Notes: generated by a model from the letters alone, not told the origin. A DNA stretch of 19,357 nucleotides from Alkalimonas cellulosilytica (GCF_036325985.1 NZ_JAUHLI010000028.1:1-19357); one strand, 5' to 3'. Shown: positions 8,884 through 17,004, numbered from the stretch's first letter. Made by a program: numbers and translations.

Positions 8884-8905
8884 TTGACGTTGGCGTAAAC
8901 GTCAA
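8884..8905. promoter_or_regulatory. Predicted LiuR operator 2 (ivd promoter)
   Basis: A 22-bp inverted repeat with perfect 8-base arms, TTGACGTT-(GGCGTA)-AACGTCAA. It shares 16 of 22 positions with operator 1. It begins at the ivd -35 box and fills the spacer, the same geometry as at the liu promoter, so one regulator can control both operons. Confidence 0.8.
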
Positions 8906-8911
8906 TATGGT
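8884..8911 (+). promoter_or_regulatory. Probable promoter of the ivd operon
   Basis: TTGACG (8884-8889, five of six -35 matches) and TATGGT (8906-8911, four of six -10 matches) are 16 bases apart. A start near 8918 would leave a leader of about 47 bases before ivdA. The -10 is weak and a longer spacer to TGTAGT (8911-8916, 21 bases) is an alternative of the MerR-activated kind, so the mode of control is open. Confidence 0.55.
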
Positions 8912-8964
8912 GTAGTCTCTGGCGCAGACTTTTTAATTGACGAAGCAATGACGGAGAGAATCTG

Positions 8965-10149
8965 ATGGCCGAACAGGATGCAATTGTGATTGTCGCAGCC
9001 AAGCGCACTGCGATGGGTGGTTTTATGGGCGGTTTGTCGAGTGTCAGCGCCACTGACCTGGGCGCCGTTGCGATCAAAGCGGCGATGGCCGAAGCCGGTA
9101 TTGGCGGTGATGCTGTCAGCGAAGTTATTATGGGCAATGTGTTGCCGGCCGGTCTTGGCCAGGCACCGGCCCGTCAGGCCAGCTTAAAAGCCGGCTTGCC
9201 GTTGTCAGCGGGTGCGACCACCCTGAACAAAGTATGTGGCTCGGGTTTAAAAACCGTCATGCTGGCGCACGACCTGCTCAAAGCCGGCTCGGCCGATGTG
9301 GTCGTGGCAGGCGGTATGGAGTCGATGTCCAATGCGCCTTATTTGCTGGCCAAAGCCCGCGCTGGTTTTCGCATGGGCCATGGTGAAATCAAAGATCACA
9401 TGATGCTGGATGGTCTGGAAAATGCTTACGACGGCAAAGCCATGGGCTGTTTTGCCCAGGACACTGCCAACGAGTACGGCATTGGCCGCGAAGCGATGGA
9501 TCAGTTTGCTGTCGACTCCCTGACCCGGGCGCAAAATGCCATTGAAAGCGGTGCTTTTGCCGATGAAATCGCCCCTGTCAGCTACAGCACCCGAAAAGGG
9601 GAAGTCACCTTTGCCATCGACGAGCAGCCTGGCAACGCCAAAATCGACAAAATTCCAGGTCTGCGGCCTGCTTTTGCCAAAGACGGCACCATCACAGCTG
9701 CCAACTCCAGCTCCATTTCTGATGGTGCTGCTGCCCTGGTACTGATGCGCGCATCCGATGCCAAAGCCAAAGGGCTGACGCCACTGGCCAAGGTGGTGGC
9801 GCATGCGACCCATTCGATGGAGCCGGCACTGTTCACCGTAGCACCGGTTGGCGCCATGCAAAAAGTACTGGCCAAAGCGGGTTGGGACAAAGAACAAGTC
9901 GATTTGTGGGAAATTAATGAAGCCTTTGCCATGGTCACCATGCTCGCGATTCAGGAGCTTGGCTTGGATCATGCCAAAGTCAATGTCAACGGCGGTGCCT
10001 GTGCACTGGGCCACCCCATCGGCGCTTCTGGCGCACGTTTGTTGGTGACTCTGATCCATGCGCTGCGTAAACGCAATCTGAAAACCGGTGTCACTTCGTT
10101 GTGCATCGGCGGTGGTGAAGCGGTGGCACTGGCTGTGGAGCTGGTGTAA
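8965..10149 (+). CDS. ivdA: Acetyl-CoA acetyltransferase / 2-methylacetoacetyl-CoA thiolase
   Basis: Biosynthetic-type thiolase of 394 residues that cleaves 2-methylacetoacetyl-CoA (isoleucine) to propionyl-CoA and acetyl-CoA; it may also split the acetoacetyl-CoA made by ScoAB. The nucleophile is Cys91 in NKVCGSGLK, with His350 in GGACALGHPIGASG and Cys380 in SLCIGGGEA: the complete Cys-His-Cys set at the spacing of Zoogloea-type thiolases. GGAGAG lies 6-7 bases before the ATG. It opens the plus-strand operon, with a 92-base gap before mmsA. The substrate preference comes from context; the sequence alone would also permit plain acetoacetyl-CoA thiolase (atoB/phaA). Confidence 0.92.
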   Translation: MAEQDAIVIVAAKRTAMGGFMGGLSSVSATDLGAVAIKAAMAEAGIGGDAVSEVIMGNVLPAGLGQAPARQASLKAGLPLSAGATTLNKVCGSGLKTVMLAHDLLKAGSADVVVAGGMESMSNAPYLLAKARAGFRMGHGEIKDHMMLDGLENAYDGKAMGCFAQDTANEYGIGREAMDQFAVDSLTRAQNAIESGAFADEIAPVSYSTRKGEVTFAIDEQPGNAKIDKIPGLRPAFAKDGTITAANSSSISDGAAALVLMRASDAKAKGLTPLAKVVAHATHSMEPALFTVAPVGAMQKVLAKAGWDKEQVDLWEINEAFAMVTMLAIQELGLDHAKVNVNGGACALGHPIGASGARLLVTLIHALRKRNLKTGVTSLCIGGGEAVALAVELV

Positions 10150-10175
10150 CGGATCATCCGATTTAAATGAGTAGT

Positions 10176-10210
10176 CCGCCGGGCAAGCATACTAATTACA
10201 AGCTTGGCGG
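10176..10210 (+). other. Bulged hairpin in the ivdA-mmsA spacer
   Basis: CCGCC-(GGGC)-AAGC pairs with GCTT-GGCGG across a loop of about 12 bases, leaving a 4-base bulge on one side. No T-tract follows, so it is not a standard terminator. It lies in the only sizeable gap of the ivd operon and could affect RNA processing or stability. Functional meaning is not established. Confidence 0.35.
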
Positions 10211-10241
10211 CTGATATTCGAACTCGTGGGAGAAGCATTGT

Positions 10242-11738
10242 ATGACCAAGCAAGTCCAACTATTTATTGACGGCGCCTTTATTGACTCGACAACCGAGCA
10301 ATGGATCCCGGTGACCAACCCTGCGACGCAGGAAGTGATTGCACAAGCTCCTTGTGCCACTGCAGATGAAATGAGCCGTGCGATTGAGTCGGCCAAAGAA
10401 GCCTTTAAAAGCTGGAAAGAAGTGCCGGTATCCGAGCGGGCGCGTTTAATGATGCGTTTTGGCAACCTGTTAAAAGAGCACCAGACGGAAATTGCTGAGA
10501 TCATTTGTCAGGAACTGGGTAAAACCATCGAAGATGCTAAAGGCGATGTCTGGCGTGGTATCGAGGTGGTGGAGCAGGCCGCGAATATCCCATCGCTGAT
10601 GATGGGTGAAACGGTCGAAAACGTAGCGCGCAGTATTGATACCTACAGCTACATTCAGCCATTGGGTGTCTGTGCTGGTATTACACCCTTTAACTTCCCG
10701 GCGATGATCCCACTGTGGATGTTCCCGATGGCAATTGCCTGCGGCAATACCTTTGTACTGAAGCCATCGGAGCAGGATCCGATGACCGTGAATCGCATTG
10801 CGGAACTCTTCGCCGAAGCCGGTGCACCGAAAGGGGTACTGCAGGTGGTGCATGGTGCCAAAGAGCAAGTCGACACCATCTTGCATCATCCGGATATCAA
10901 GGCCATTTCCTTTGTGGGTTCGGTTAATGTCGGCCAGTACATCTACAAAACCGGCACCGACAACCTGAAGCGGGTGCAGGCCTTTGCTGGTGCCAAAAAC
11001 CATATGGTCATTATGCCAGATGCCAACAAGCAGCAGGTGATCAATGCCCTGGTGGGGGCGTCTGTTGGTGCTGCTGGCCAGCGCTGCATGGCGATTTCGG
11101 TTGCCGTCTTTGTTGGCGCAGCCCAGGACTGGATCCCGGAAGTGGCCGCTGCCATTGGCAAAGTACGGCCAGGTGTTTACACCGATCCGAATGCGGCCTA
11201 TGGCCCGCAAATCAGCCCGCAAGCCAAAGCCCGTATTTTGTCGCTGATTGAACAAGGCAAAAACGAAGGTGCTACCTGCCTGCTGGATGGCTCTGATTGC
11301 AGCGTTGAAGGATTTCCTAATGGCAACTGGGTTGGCCCGACTGTGTTTAGCAATGTCACTACCGAGATGGAGATCTACAAACAGGAAATCTTTGGTCCGG
11401 TGCTCACTACTATGAGCGTCGACTCTCTGGATGAAGCGCTAAAAGTCGTGAATGACAGCCCTTACGGCAATGGCACGTCTATCTTTACCGCCAGTGGAGC
11501 TGCCGCTCGTAAGTACCAACATCAGGTTGAAGTCGGTCAGGTGGGGATTAATATTCCAATTCCGGTGCCACTGCCATTTTTCTCCTTCACCGGCTGGAAA
11601 GGTTCGTTCTACGGCGATCAGCATGCCTACGGTAAGCAAGCGGTGCGTTTCTATACCGAGACCAAAACTATTACCGCGCGCTGGTTTGATGATGATATTC
11701 AGGTGTCCGGCCCGAATATGTCGATTAATTTACGTTAA
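10242..11738 (+). CDS. mmsA: CoA-acylating methylmalonate-semialdehyde dehydrogenase
   Basis: NAD-dependent aldehyde dehydrogenase (498 residues) that converts methylmalonate semialdehyde and CoA to propionyl-CoA and CO2, the end of the valine branch. The oxyanion asparagine is in TPFNFP (Asn151), the cofactor loop is FVGSVNVG at 224-231, and the nucleophile is Cys282 in GQRCMA. At the place where hydrolytic aldehyde dehydrogenases carry the general-base glutamate there is AGAKNH with Asn253, the hallmark of the CoA-dependent MMSDH branch that avoids hydrolysis. GGGAG precedes the ATG by about 9 bases. It is the ivdB position of the operon. Confidence 0.96.
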   Translation: MTKQVQLFIDGAFIDSTTEQWIPVTNPATQEVIAQAPCATADEMSRAIESAKEAFKSWKEVPVSERARLMMRFGNLLKEHQTEIAEIICQELGKTIEDAKGDVWRGIEVVEQAANIPSLMMGETVENVARSIDTYSYIQPLGVCAGITPFNFPAMIPLWMFPMAIACGNTFVLKPSEQDPMTVNRIAELFAEAGAPKGVLQVVHGAKEQVDTILHHPDIKAISFVGSVNVGQYIYKTGTDNLKRVQAFAGAKNHMVIMPDANKQQVINALVGASVGAAGQRCMAISVAVFVGAAQDWIPEVAAAIGKVRPGVYTDPNAAYGPQISPQAKARILSLIEQGKNEGATCLLDGSDCSVEGFPNGNWVGPTVFSNVTTEMEIYKQEIFGPVLTTMSVDSLDEALKVVNDSPYGNGTSIFTASGAAARKYQHQVEVGQVGINIPIPVPLPFFSFTGWKGSFYGDQHAYGKQAVRFYTETKTITARWFDDDIQVSGPNMSINLR

Positions 11739-11766
11739 ATCAGACTCAGCAGTGAGGTCCAAGTAG

Positions 11767-12924
11767 ATGAATTTTAATTTAACCGAAGACCAACAAGCTT
11801 TTGTTGATGTGGCAAAGCAGTTTGCTGAGCAAGAGTTGGCACCAAACGCGGCTCAGTGGGACCGTGATCATCATTTCCCAAAAGACGTGATTCAAAAAGC
11901 CGGTGAGCTGGGTTTTTGCTCCCTTTATACCCCGGAAGATGATGGTGGCATGGGACTGTCTCGGCTGGACTCGTCCATTATTTTCGAGCAGCTGTCGATG
12001 GGCTGTACCGCTACCACGGCCATGCTGACCATTCACAATATGGCGACCTGGATGATTGCCAGCTGGGGCAGCGCCGATGCCAAGGCCGAGTGGGTTGAGC
12101 ATCTGGTCACCGGCCAGAAGCTGGCGTCTTACTGTCTGACCGAGCCAGGCTCAGGCTCGGATGCGGCAGCGCTTCGCACCACGGCGAAAAAAGACGGCGC
12201 TGAGTACGTGTTAAACGGCTCGAAAATGTTTATCTCCGGCGCCGGCAGCACGGAAGTGTTGGTGGTGATGGCGCGCACCGGTGAAGCGGGTCCTAAGGGT
12301 ATTTCTGCTTTTATTGTACCGGCCGATGCCAAAGGCGTGATTTACGGCAAAGCCGAAGAAAAGATGGGCTGGAACGCCCAGCCAACCCGTTTGATTACCT
12401 TTGAAGATGTGCGTATTCCATCGCATTATCTGCTGGGTGAGGAAGGCCAGGGTTTTTTATTTGCAATGAAAGGGCTGGATGGTGGCCGCATTAATATTGC
12501 CACCTGCTCCATTGGTACTGCGCAGCAAGCCTTGAATACGGCGCGCAACTACATGCTGGAACGCCAGCAGTTTGGTAAGCCGTTGGCAGCATTTCAGGCG
12601 CTGCAATTCAAACTGGCCGATATGGCGACTGAGCTGGTGGCTGCGCGTCAACTGGTGCGGATGGCAGCCTTTAAACTGGATCAGGGCGATAGCGAGGCCA
12701 CCGCATACTGTGCCATGGCCAAGCGCTTTGCCACCGATGTTGGCTTCCAGGTCTGCGATCAGGCCCTGCAGTTGCACGGCGGTTATGGTTACATCAAGGA
12801 GTACCCGCTGGAGCGGCACTTCCGTGATGTCCGGGTGCATCAGATTTTGGAAGGCACCAATGAGATTATGCGGCTGATCATAAGCCGCCGTCTGCTGGAT
12901 GAAGCCGCGGGCGATATCCTCTAA
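11767..12924 (+). CDS. ivdC: Isobutyryl-/2-methylbutyryl-CoA dehydrogenase
   Basis: FAD acyl-CoA dehydrogenase of 385 residues, giving methacrylyl-CoA from isobutyryl-CoA and tiglyl-CoA from 2-methylbutyryl-CoA, with ETF as electron acceptor. It shows CLTEPGSGSD (123-132), KMFISGAG, and the C-terminal catalytic Glu362 in QILEGTNEIMR. That C-terminal base is the standard arrangement and contrasts with LiuA, whose base is on an internal helix. The sequence resembles ACAD8-type isobutyryl-CoA dehydrogenases. GAGG precedes the ATG by 9 bases, and 28 bases separate it from mmsA. Exact acyl preference is inferred from the operon; there is no other branched acyl-CoA dehydrogenase on this strand. Confidence 0.92.
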   Translation: MNFNLTEDQQAFVDVAKQFAEQELAPNAAQWDRDHHFPKDVIQKAGELGFCSLYTPEDDGGMGLSRLDSSIIFEQLSMGCTATTAMLTIHNMATWMIASWGSADAKAEWVEHLVTGQKLASYCLTEPGSGSDAAALRTTAKKDGAEYVLNGSKMFISGAGSTEVLVVMARTGEAGPKGISAFIVPADAKGVIYGKAEEKMGWNAQPTRLITFEDVRIPSHYLLGEEGQGFLFAMKGLDGGRINIATCSIGTAQQALNTARNYMLERQQFGKPLAAFQALQFKLADMATELVAARQLVRMAAFKLDQGDSEATAYCAMAKRFATDVGFQVCDQALQLHGGYGYIKEYPLERHFRDVRVHQILEGTNEIMRLIISRRLLDEAAGDIL

Positions 12925-12951
12925 GTACGTTTTACACCCAAGGAGTCTGTG

Positions 12952-13725
12952 ATGGCAGCATTAACGCTGGAAAAGCGCGGTCACACCGCGCTGATTACCA
13001 TGTCAAATCCACCAGCCAACACCTGGACCAAAGCCAGCCTGCAGCAGTTAAAGCAACTGGTGCTGGAGCTTGAGCAGGATAAAAGCATTTATGCGCTGGT
13101 GATCACCGGCGAAGGTGACAAATTTTTCTCCGCCGGTGCCGATCTGAAGTTGTTTGCCGATGGTGACAAAGCCGTCGCCTCCGATATGGCGAGGGTGTTT
13201 GGCGATGCCTTTGAAACCTTAAGCCGGTTCCGTGGTGTCAGTATTGCCGCTATCAATGGCTATGCCATGGGTGGCGGCCTGGAAGTGGCGCTGGCCTGTG
13301 ATATCCGTATTGCCGAACAGCAGGCGCAAATGGCCTTGCCGGAAGCCAAAGTCGGGCTTTTGCCTTGTGCCGGTGGTACCCAGAACCTGGCCTGGTTGGT
13401 GGGGGAGGGCTGGGCCAAACGCATGATCCTTTGTGGCGAGCGGCTGAAAGCCGATACTGCTATGCGCATTGGGTTGGTGGAAGAGGTGGTCCCGACCGGT
13501 CAGGCGCTGGACGCCGCGCTGGCGCTGGCAGAAAAGGTAGGCGAACAAAGTCCATCGGCAATCACCGCCTGCAAGCATTTGATCCAACAAGGGCGAAGTG
13601 GCACCATGCAAGGAGCCTTACCACTGGAGCGGGAATTGTTTGTCGCCTTGTTTGATACCAAAGATCAAGTTGAGGGCGTGCAGGCATTTCTGCAAAAACG
13701 TCAACCAAGATGGGTAAATGGATAA
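12952..13725 (+). CDS. ivdD: Enoyl-CoA hydratase for methacrylyl-CoA and tiglyl-CoA
   Basis: Crotonase-fold hydratase of 257 residues. Both catalytic glutamates of a true hydratase are present: Glu111 in GGGLEVALACDI and Glu131 in ALPEAKVGLLP. The oxyanion segment FFSAGADLKLF is at 58-68. This contrasts with LiuC, which has Gly at the first site. The start is the ATG at 12952, with AGGAG ending 6 bases before; a GTG just upstream (12949) is also open but less well spaced. In the pathway it would add water to methacrylyl-CoA (valine) and tiglyl-CoA (isoleucine). The stop overlaps the next start by one base. Confidence 0.92.
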   Translation: MAALTLEKRGHTALITMSNPPANTWTKASLQQLKQLVLELEQDKSIYALVITGEGDKFFSAGADLKLFADGDKAVASDMARVFGDAFETLSRFRGVSIAAINGYAMGGGLEVALACDIRIAEQQAQMALPEAKVGLLPCAGGTQNLAWLVGEGWAKRMILCGERLKADTAMRIGLVEEVVPTGQALDAALALAEKVGEQSPSAITACKHLIQQGRSGTMQGALPLERELFVALFDTKDQVEGVQAFLQKRQPRWVNG

Positions 13726-14858
13726 TGAGCAACGAGCATTCAATTGTGCAGTATCAGGAACTGACCACAGAGCATGGCAAACGGATAGGCCTGGCAACGC
13801 TGAATTCAGAAAAGTCACTGAATGCTCTGAGCCTGCCGATGATTGAGTCTTTACTGCCACAGATGCAGCAATGGAAAGACGATGCTGGCATCGCCATGGT
13901 GGTGCTGCAAGGCAGCGGCGACAAAGCGTTTTGCGCCGGTGGTGATATTCGCGATCTCTACCAGGCGATGAAAGACCACCCGGACAGCTATGCCCCCTAC
14001 GTCGAAGAGTTTTTCACCAAAGAGTACAGCCTCGATTATCTGATCCACACTTTTGAAAAACCGGTGCTGGTGTGGGGCAATGGCATTGTGATGGGCGGTG
14101 GTCTTGGCTTGATGGCAGGTGCTTCGCATCGGGTGGTCACGGCCAGCAGCCGTATTGCTATGCCGGAACTGGCCATTGGTCTTTATCCGGATGTCGGTGC
14201 CAGCTGGTTTTTAAACCGGATGCCAACCGGCTGCGGCTTGTTCCTGGGTTTAACCGGCGCTTCCATCAATGCGGCCGATGCACGCTTGGTGGGCTTGGCC
14301 GATCACTTTATTTTGCATGATAAAAAAGCGGCGGTACTGGATAAACTGCTAACGGTGAAATGGGGCGATACCGTAGCGCTCAATCACCAGAAACTCGCTG
14401 ATGCGCTGCGTGATTTTGAAGAGCACAGCCGCACGCAGCTACCACTTAGTCAGATCCGACCGCATCAGGCTGAGATTGCCAAATTGGCTGAGCTGGATAA
14501 CCTGCCTGCCGTGATTGCTGCCATTGATGCCATGCCTGGCGATGACAGCTGGCTGCAAAAAGCCAAAGAGGCACTCAGCTATGGCAGCCCTATCACCGCT
14601 CATATTGTGTTCCGGCAATTGCAGTTGGGGCAGAGCATGATTTTGGCCGACAGCTTCCGGCTGGAACTTGGCATCAGTGTGCAGTGTGGTCGTATGGGTG
14701 AATTTGCGGAAGGGGTTCGTGCGCTGCTGATTGACAAAGATCGTCAGCCGAACTGGCAATACCCGAATGTTGAGTCGGTTCCGAAAGAACTGATCGATAC
14801 CTTTTTCACATCGCCGTGGACTGCCAGCCAGCATCCGCTGCGGATGTTAGGCTTGTAA
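13725..14858 (+). CDS. ivdE: 3-hydroxyisobutyryl-CoA hydrolase
   Basis: Crotonase-superfamily thioesterase of 377 residues, much longer than hydratases, which releases 3-hydroxyisobutyrate from its CoA ester; this step also lowers the level of toxic methacrylyl-CoA. Family motifs are AFCAGGDIRDLY at 68-79, GNGIVMGGGLGLM at 118-130 and MPELAIGLYPDVG at 146-158, with catalytic Glu148 and Asp156 at the spacing known for HIBYL-CoA hydrolases. I start at the ATG overlapping the ivdD stop (TAATG); an in-frame ATG at 13710 would add five residues and lies inside ivdD. Ten bases separate the stop from mmsB. No gap or missing core residue is seen. Confidence 0.94.
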   Translation: MSNEHSIVQYQELTTEHGKRIGLATLNSEKSLNALSLPMIESLLPQMQQWKDDAGIAMVVLQGSGDKAFCAGGDIRDLYQAMKDHPDSYAPYVEEFFTKEYSLDYLIHTFEKPVLVWGNGIVMGGGLGLMAGASHRVVTASSRIAMPELAIGLYPDVGASWFLNRMPTGCGLFLGLTGASINAADARLVGLADHFILHDKKAAVLDKLLTVKWGDTVALNHQKLADALRDFEEHSRTQLPLSQIRPHQAEIAKLAELDNLPAVIAAIDAMPGDDSWLQKAKEALSYGSPITAHIVFRQLQLGQSMILADSFRLELGISVQCGRMGEFAEGVRALLIDKDRQPNWQYPNVESVPKELIDTFFTSPWTASQHPLRMLGL

Positions 14859-14868
14859 GGAGTTTACC

Positions 14869-15759
14869 ATGGCAACGATTGCATTTATTGGTCTTGGCAA
14901 TATGGGTGGTCCTATGGCCATCAACCTGGTCAAAGCAGGCCATCAGGTCAAAGCCTTTGATTTATCGCTGGAAGCTCTGGCAACTGTGAAAGCAGCAGGC
15001 GCCGAAGTCGCTGCCTCTGCGGCCGATGCCGCTGCCGGTGCAGACTTTGTCATTTCCATGCTACCGGCTGGCAAGCATGTGCTTGGTTTGTATCTGGGCG
15101 AGCAGGGCATAGCTGCGCAGATCAAACAAGATGCGCTGGTGATCGATTGCTCCACCATCGATGCCGACAGTGCCCGTAAGCTTGGCGCAGGCTTGGCTGA
15201 GCAGGGCATTGCCTTTATTGATGCCCCGGTCTCCGGTGGCGTGGGTGGTGCTAAAGCCGGTACTTTGACCTTTATTGTTGGTGGCAGCGAAGCCGATTAC
15301 CAAAAAGCGCTGCCGGTGTTGCAGGGCATGGGGAAAAATATCTTTCACGCCGGTGCCATTGGTGCCGGTCAGGTGGCGAAAATCTGCAACAACATGCTGC
15401 TGAGTATTTTGATGGTGGGTACCTCCGAGTCGCTGCAAATGGGCATCGACAATGGGCTGGATCCAAAGGTGTTGTCGGAGATTATGCTCAAAAGCTCCGG
15501 CCGTAACTGGACGCTGGAACTCTACAACCCCTGCCCGGATGTGATGGAGAATGTGCCTTCCTCCAACAATTACCAAGGCGGTTTTATGGTGGATTTGATG
15601 GCCAAAGATCTTGGGCTGGCGCTGGAAGCGGCGACCCAAAGCCAAAGCAGCACGCCGATGGGCGCTTTGGCGCGCAATCTGTATGTTGCCCATCAACGTG
15701 CTGGCCATGGCAAACTTGATTTTTCCAGTATCTTTAAACTGTTTGAGAAAAAAGCATGA
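14869..15759 (+). CDS. mmsB: 3-hydroxyisobutyrate dehydrogenase
   Basis: NAD-dependent beta-hydroxyacid dehydrogenase (296 residues) oxidising 3-hydroxyisobutyrate to methylmalonate semialdehyde, the substrate of MmsA. It shows the Rossmann motif GLGNMGGPMA at 8-17, the substrate-binding segment DAPVSGGVGGAKAGTL at 118-133, and catalytic Lys171 in GQVAKICNNMLL. AAGGAG, made partly of the ivdE stop, precedes the ATG by 6 bases. Its TGA overlaps the ivdG ATG by four bases (ATGA). Related tartronate-semialdehyde reductases share the fold, but the length, the motif and the valine operon favour MmsB (ivdF position). Confidence 0.95.
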   Translation: MATIAFIGLGNMGGPMAINLVKAGHQVKAFDLSLEALATVKAAGAEVAASAADAAAGADFVISMLPAGKHVLGLYLGEQGIAAQIKQDALVIDCSTIDADSARKLGAGLAEQGIAFIDAPVSGGVGGAKAGTLTFIVGGSEADYQKALPVLQGMGKNIFHAGAIGAGQVAKICNNMLLSILMVGTSESLQMGIDNGLDPKVLSEIMLKSSGRNWTLELYNPCPDVMENVPSSNNYQGGFMVDLMAKDLGLALEAATQSQSSTPMGALARNLYVAHQRAGHGKLDFSSIFKLFEKKA

Positions 15760-16514
15760 ATCTGAACAACAAAATCATCGCCATTACCGGCGGTGCTCAG
15801 GGATTAGGGCTGGAAATGGCACGGATGTGCGCTGCCGAAGGAGCCCGGCTGGCCCTGATTGATATGAATACCGAGCAGTTGGCAGCCGCCAAAGCGGAAT
15901 TGTCGGCTAGCGCCGAAGTCAGAACCTATCAGGCCAATGTCGCCAACGAAGCGGAAGTTGAAGCTACTTTTGCGGCTATTGACAGTGACTTTGATGGGTT
16001 GGATGGCTTGATTAACAATGCCGGCATTTTACGCGATGGCTTGTTGCTGAAATACAAAGATGGAGAACTGGTCAGCAAGATGCCTCTGCAGCAATTTCAG
16101 TCGGTGATCGATGTCAACCTGACCGGCGTTTTCCTCTGTGGCCGTGAAGCGGCTGCTATTATGGTGCAGCGTGGTACTAAAGGCGTGATCATCAATATGT
16201 CGAGCGTGGCCCGTGGCGGCAATATGGGTCAAACCAATTACGCGGCCTCCAAGGCTGGCGTGGTTGCCATGACGGTTACCTGGGCGCGAGAGCTCGGCCG
16301 TTACGGCATTCGGGTTGGCGCCATCGCACCGGGTGTCATTCGCACCGCCATGACCGATGCGATGAAACCTGAAGCACGCGATCGCTTGGAAAAAATGAAA
16401 CCGGTCGGTCGCCTTGGCGAAGCCAGCGAAATTGCCCATACCGCCAAGTACATTTTTGAAAATGATTTCTTCACCGGTCGGGTGATTGAGATTGATGGCG
16501 GCATCAGCATGTAA
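15756..16514 (+). CDS. ivdG: Short-chain dehydrogenase, probable 3-hydroxy-2-methylbutyryl-CoA dehydrogenase
   Basis: Classical SDR of 252 residues: nucleotide loop TGGAQGLG at 11-18, NNAG at 87-90, catalytic Ser149/150, Tyr162 and Lys166 (NYAASKAG), and the C-terminal EIDGGISM typical of FabG-like enzymes. Asp36 after the second strand points to NAD rather than NADP. It would oxidise 2-methyl-3-hydroxybutyryl-CoA to 2-methylacetoacetyl-CoA for the IvdA thiolase; this is inferred from context, since sequence alone gives only a 3-oxoacyl reductase-type SDR. It overlaps mmsB by four bases and is the last gene before the operon terminator. Confidence 0.88.
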   Translation: MNLNNKIIAITGGAQGLGLEMARMCAAEGARLALIDMNTEQLAAAKAELSASAEVRTYQANVANEAEVEATFAAIDSDFDGLDGLINNAGILRDGLLLKYKDGELVSKMPLQQFQSVIDVNLTGVFLCGREAAAIMVQRGTKGVIINMSSVARGGNMGQTNYAASKAGVVAMTVTWARELGRYGIRVGAIAPGVIRTAMTDAMKPEARDRLEKMKPVGRLGEASEIAHTAKYIFENDFFTGRVIEIDGGISM

Positions 16515-16522
16515 TCCATCAC

Positions 16523-16548
16523 AAAGCGAGCTTCGGCTCGCTTTTTTT
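16523..16548 (+). terminator. Rho-independent terminator after ivdG
   Basis: Perfect 9-bp stem AAAGCGAGC/GCTCGCTTT closed by the stable TTCG tetraloop, running into seven T residues. It begins 9 bases after the ivdG stop and ends 15 bases before the ATG of the next gene on the same strand. Confidence 0.92.
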
Positions 16549-16563
16549 ATGCGAGGAACTCCG

Positions 16564-17004
16564 ATGAAACATTTCCTATCTAGTCTTAGCTTGCTGGTAA
16601 TAGTGCTGCTTGCTCCTGCAGCATCAGCAAACAGCAACCAAGCGGACATTACCGCTTTATTGCATCAGTTTTTGGCGGGAGCCAGCCGCAACGATGAGGC
16701 CATGCACCAGCGTTTTTGGGCAGACGATCTGGTGTATACCAGCTCGGCTGGCGCTCGCTTTGGTAAAGCGACCTTGATGCAAGGTGTACGCCGCGGGGGA
16801 CCTGTTGCGGAGGCCGATATTCGCATGCACTATTCGGCAGAGGATATCCAGATCCGCATTTATGGTGAGGTTGCTGTGCTGAACTTTACTTTGCTCGGTA
16901 ACAGCGATGCAGAGTCGTTGCGTTTTTACAACAGCGGTACCCTGGTACGCAACGGCACCGGTTGGCAGGTGGTATCCTGGCAGGCAACAAAGGCAGCTGA
17001 TTAA
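16564..17004 (+). CDS. Secreted NTF2-like (DUF4440/SnoaL-type) protein of unknown function
   Basis: Small protein of 146 residues. Residues 1-22 form a typical Sec signal peptide: Lys near the start, a hydrophobic core LSLLVIVLLAPA, and a cleavage-type ASA before Asn23. The mature part has the NTF2-like layout: an N-terminal helix with LLHQFLAG, FWADDLVYTSSAG, a central charged segment, then the strands VAVLNFTLLG and the end GTLVRNGTGWQVVSWQATK. I see no catalytic set. GAGG is 7 bases before the ATG; the longer frame from 16486 would begin inside ivdG. There is almost no room for a promoter between the ivd terminator and this gene. Its stop overlaps the stop of the converging gene. Confidence 0.8.
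   Translation: MKHFLSSLSLLVIVLLAPAASANSNQADITALLHQFLAGASRNDEAMHQRFWADDLVYTSSAGARFGKATLMQGVRRGGPVAEADIRMHYSAEDIQIRIYGEVAVLNFTLLGNSDAESLRFYNSGTLVRNGTGWQVVSWQATKAAD

Noticed and set aside
8721..9137. Minus-strand frame of 138 codons upstream of liuR
   Set aside because: It covers the divergent promoters and the antisense of ivdA; its low-complexity product has no family likeness.
9247..10059. Open frame of 270 codons on the minus strand inside ivdA
   Set aside because: Antisense shadow of the thiolase gene caused by its codon bias; no recognisable domain.
10470..11255. Open frame of 261 codons on the minus strand inside mmsA
   Set aside because: Antisense to a well-conserved aldehyde dehydrogenase; His/Asn-rich composition and no motif.
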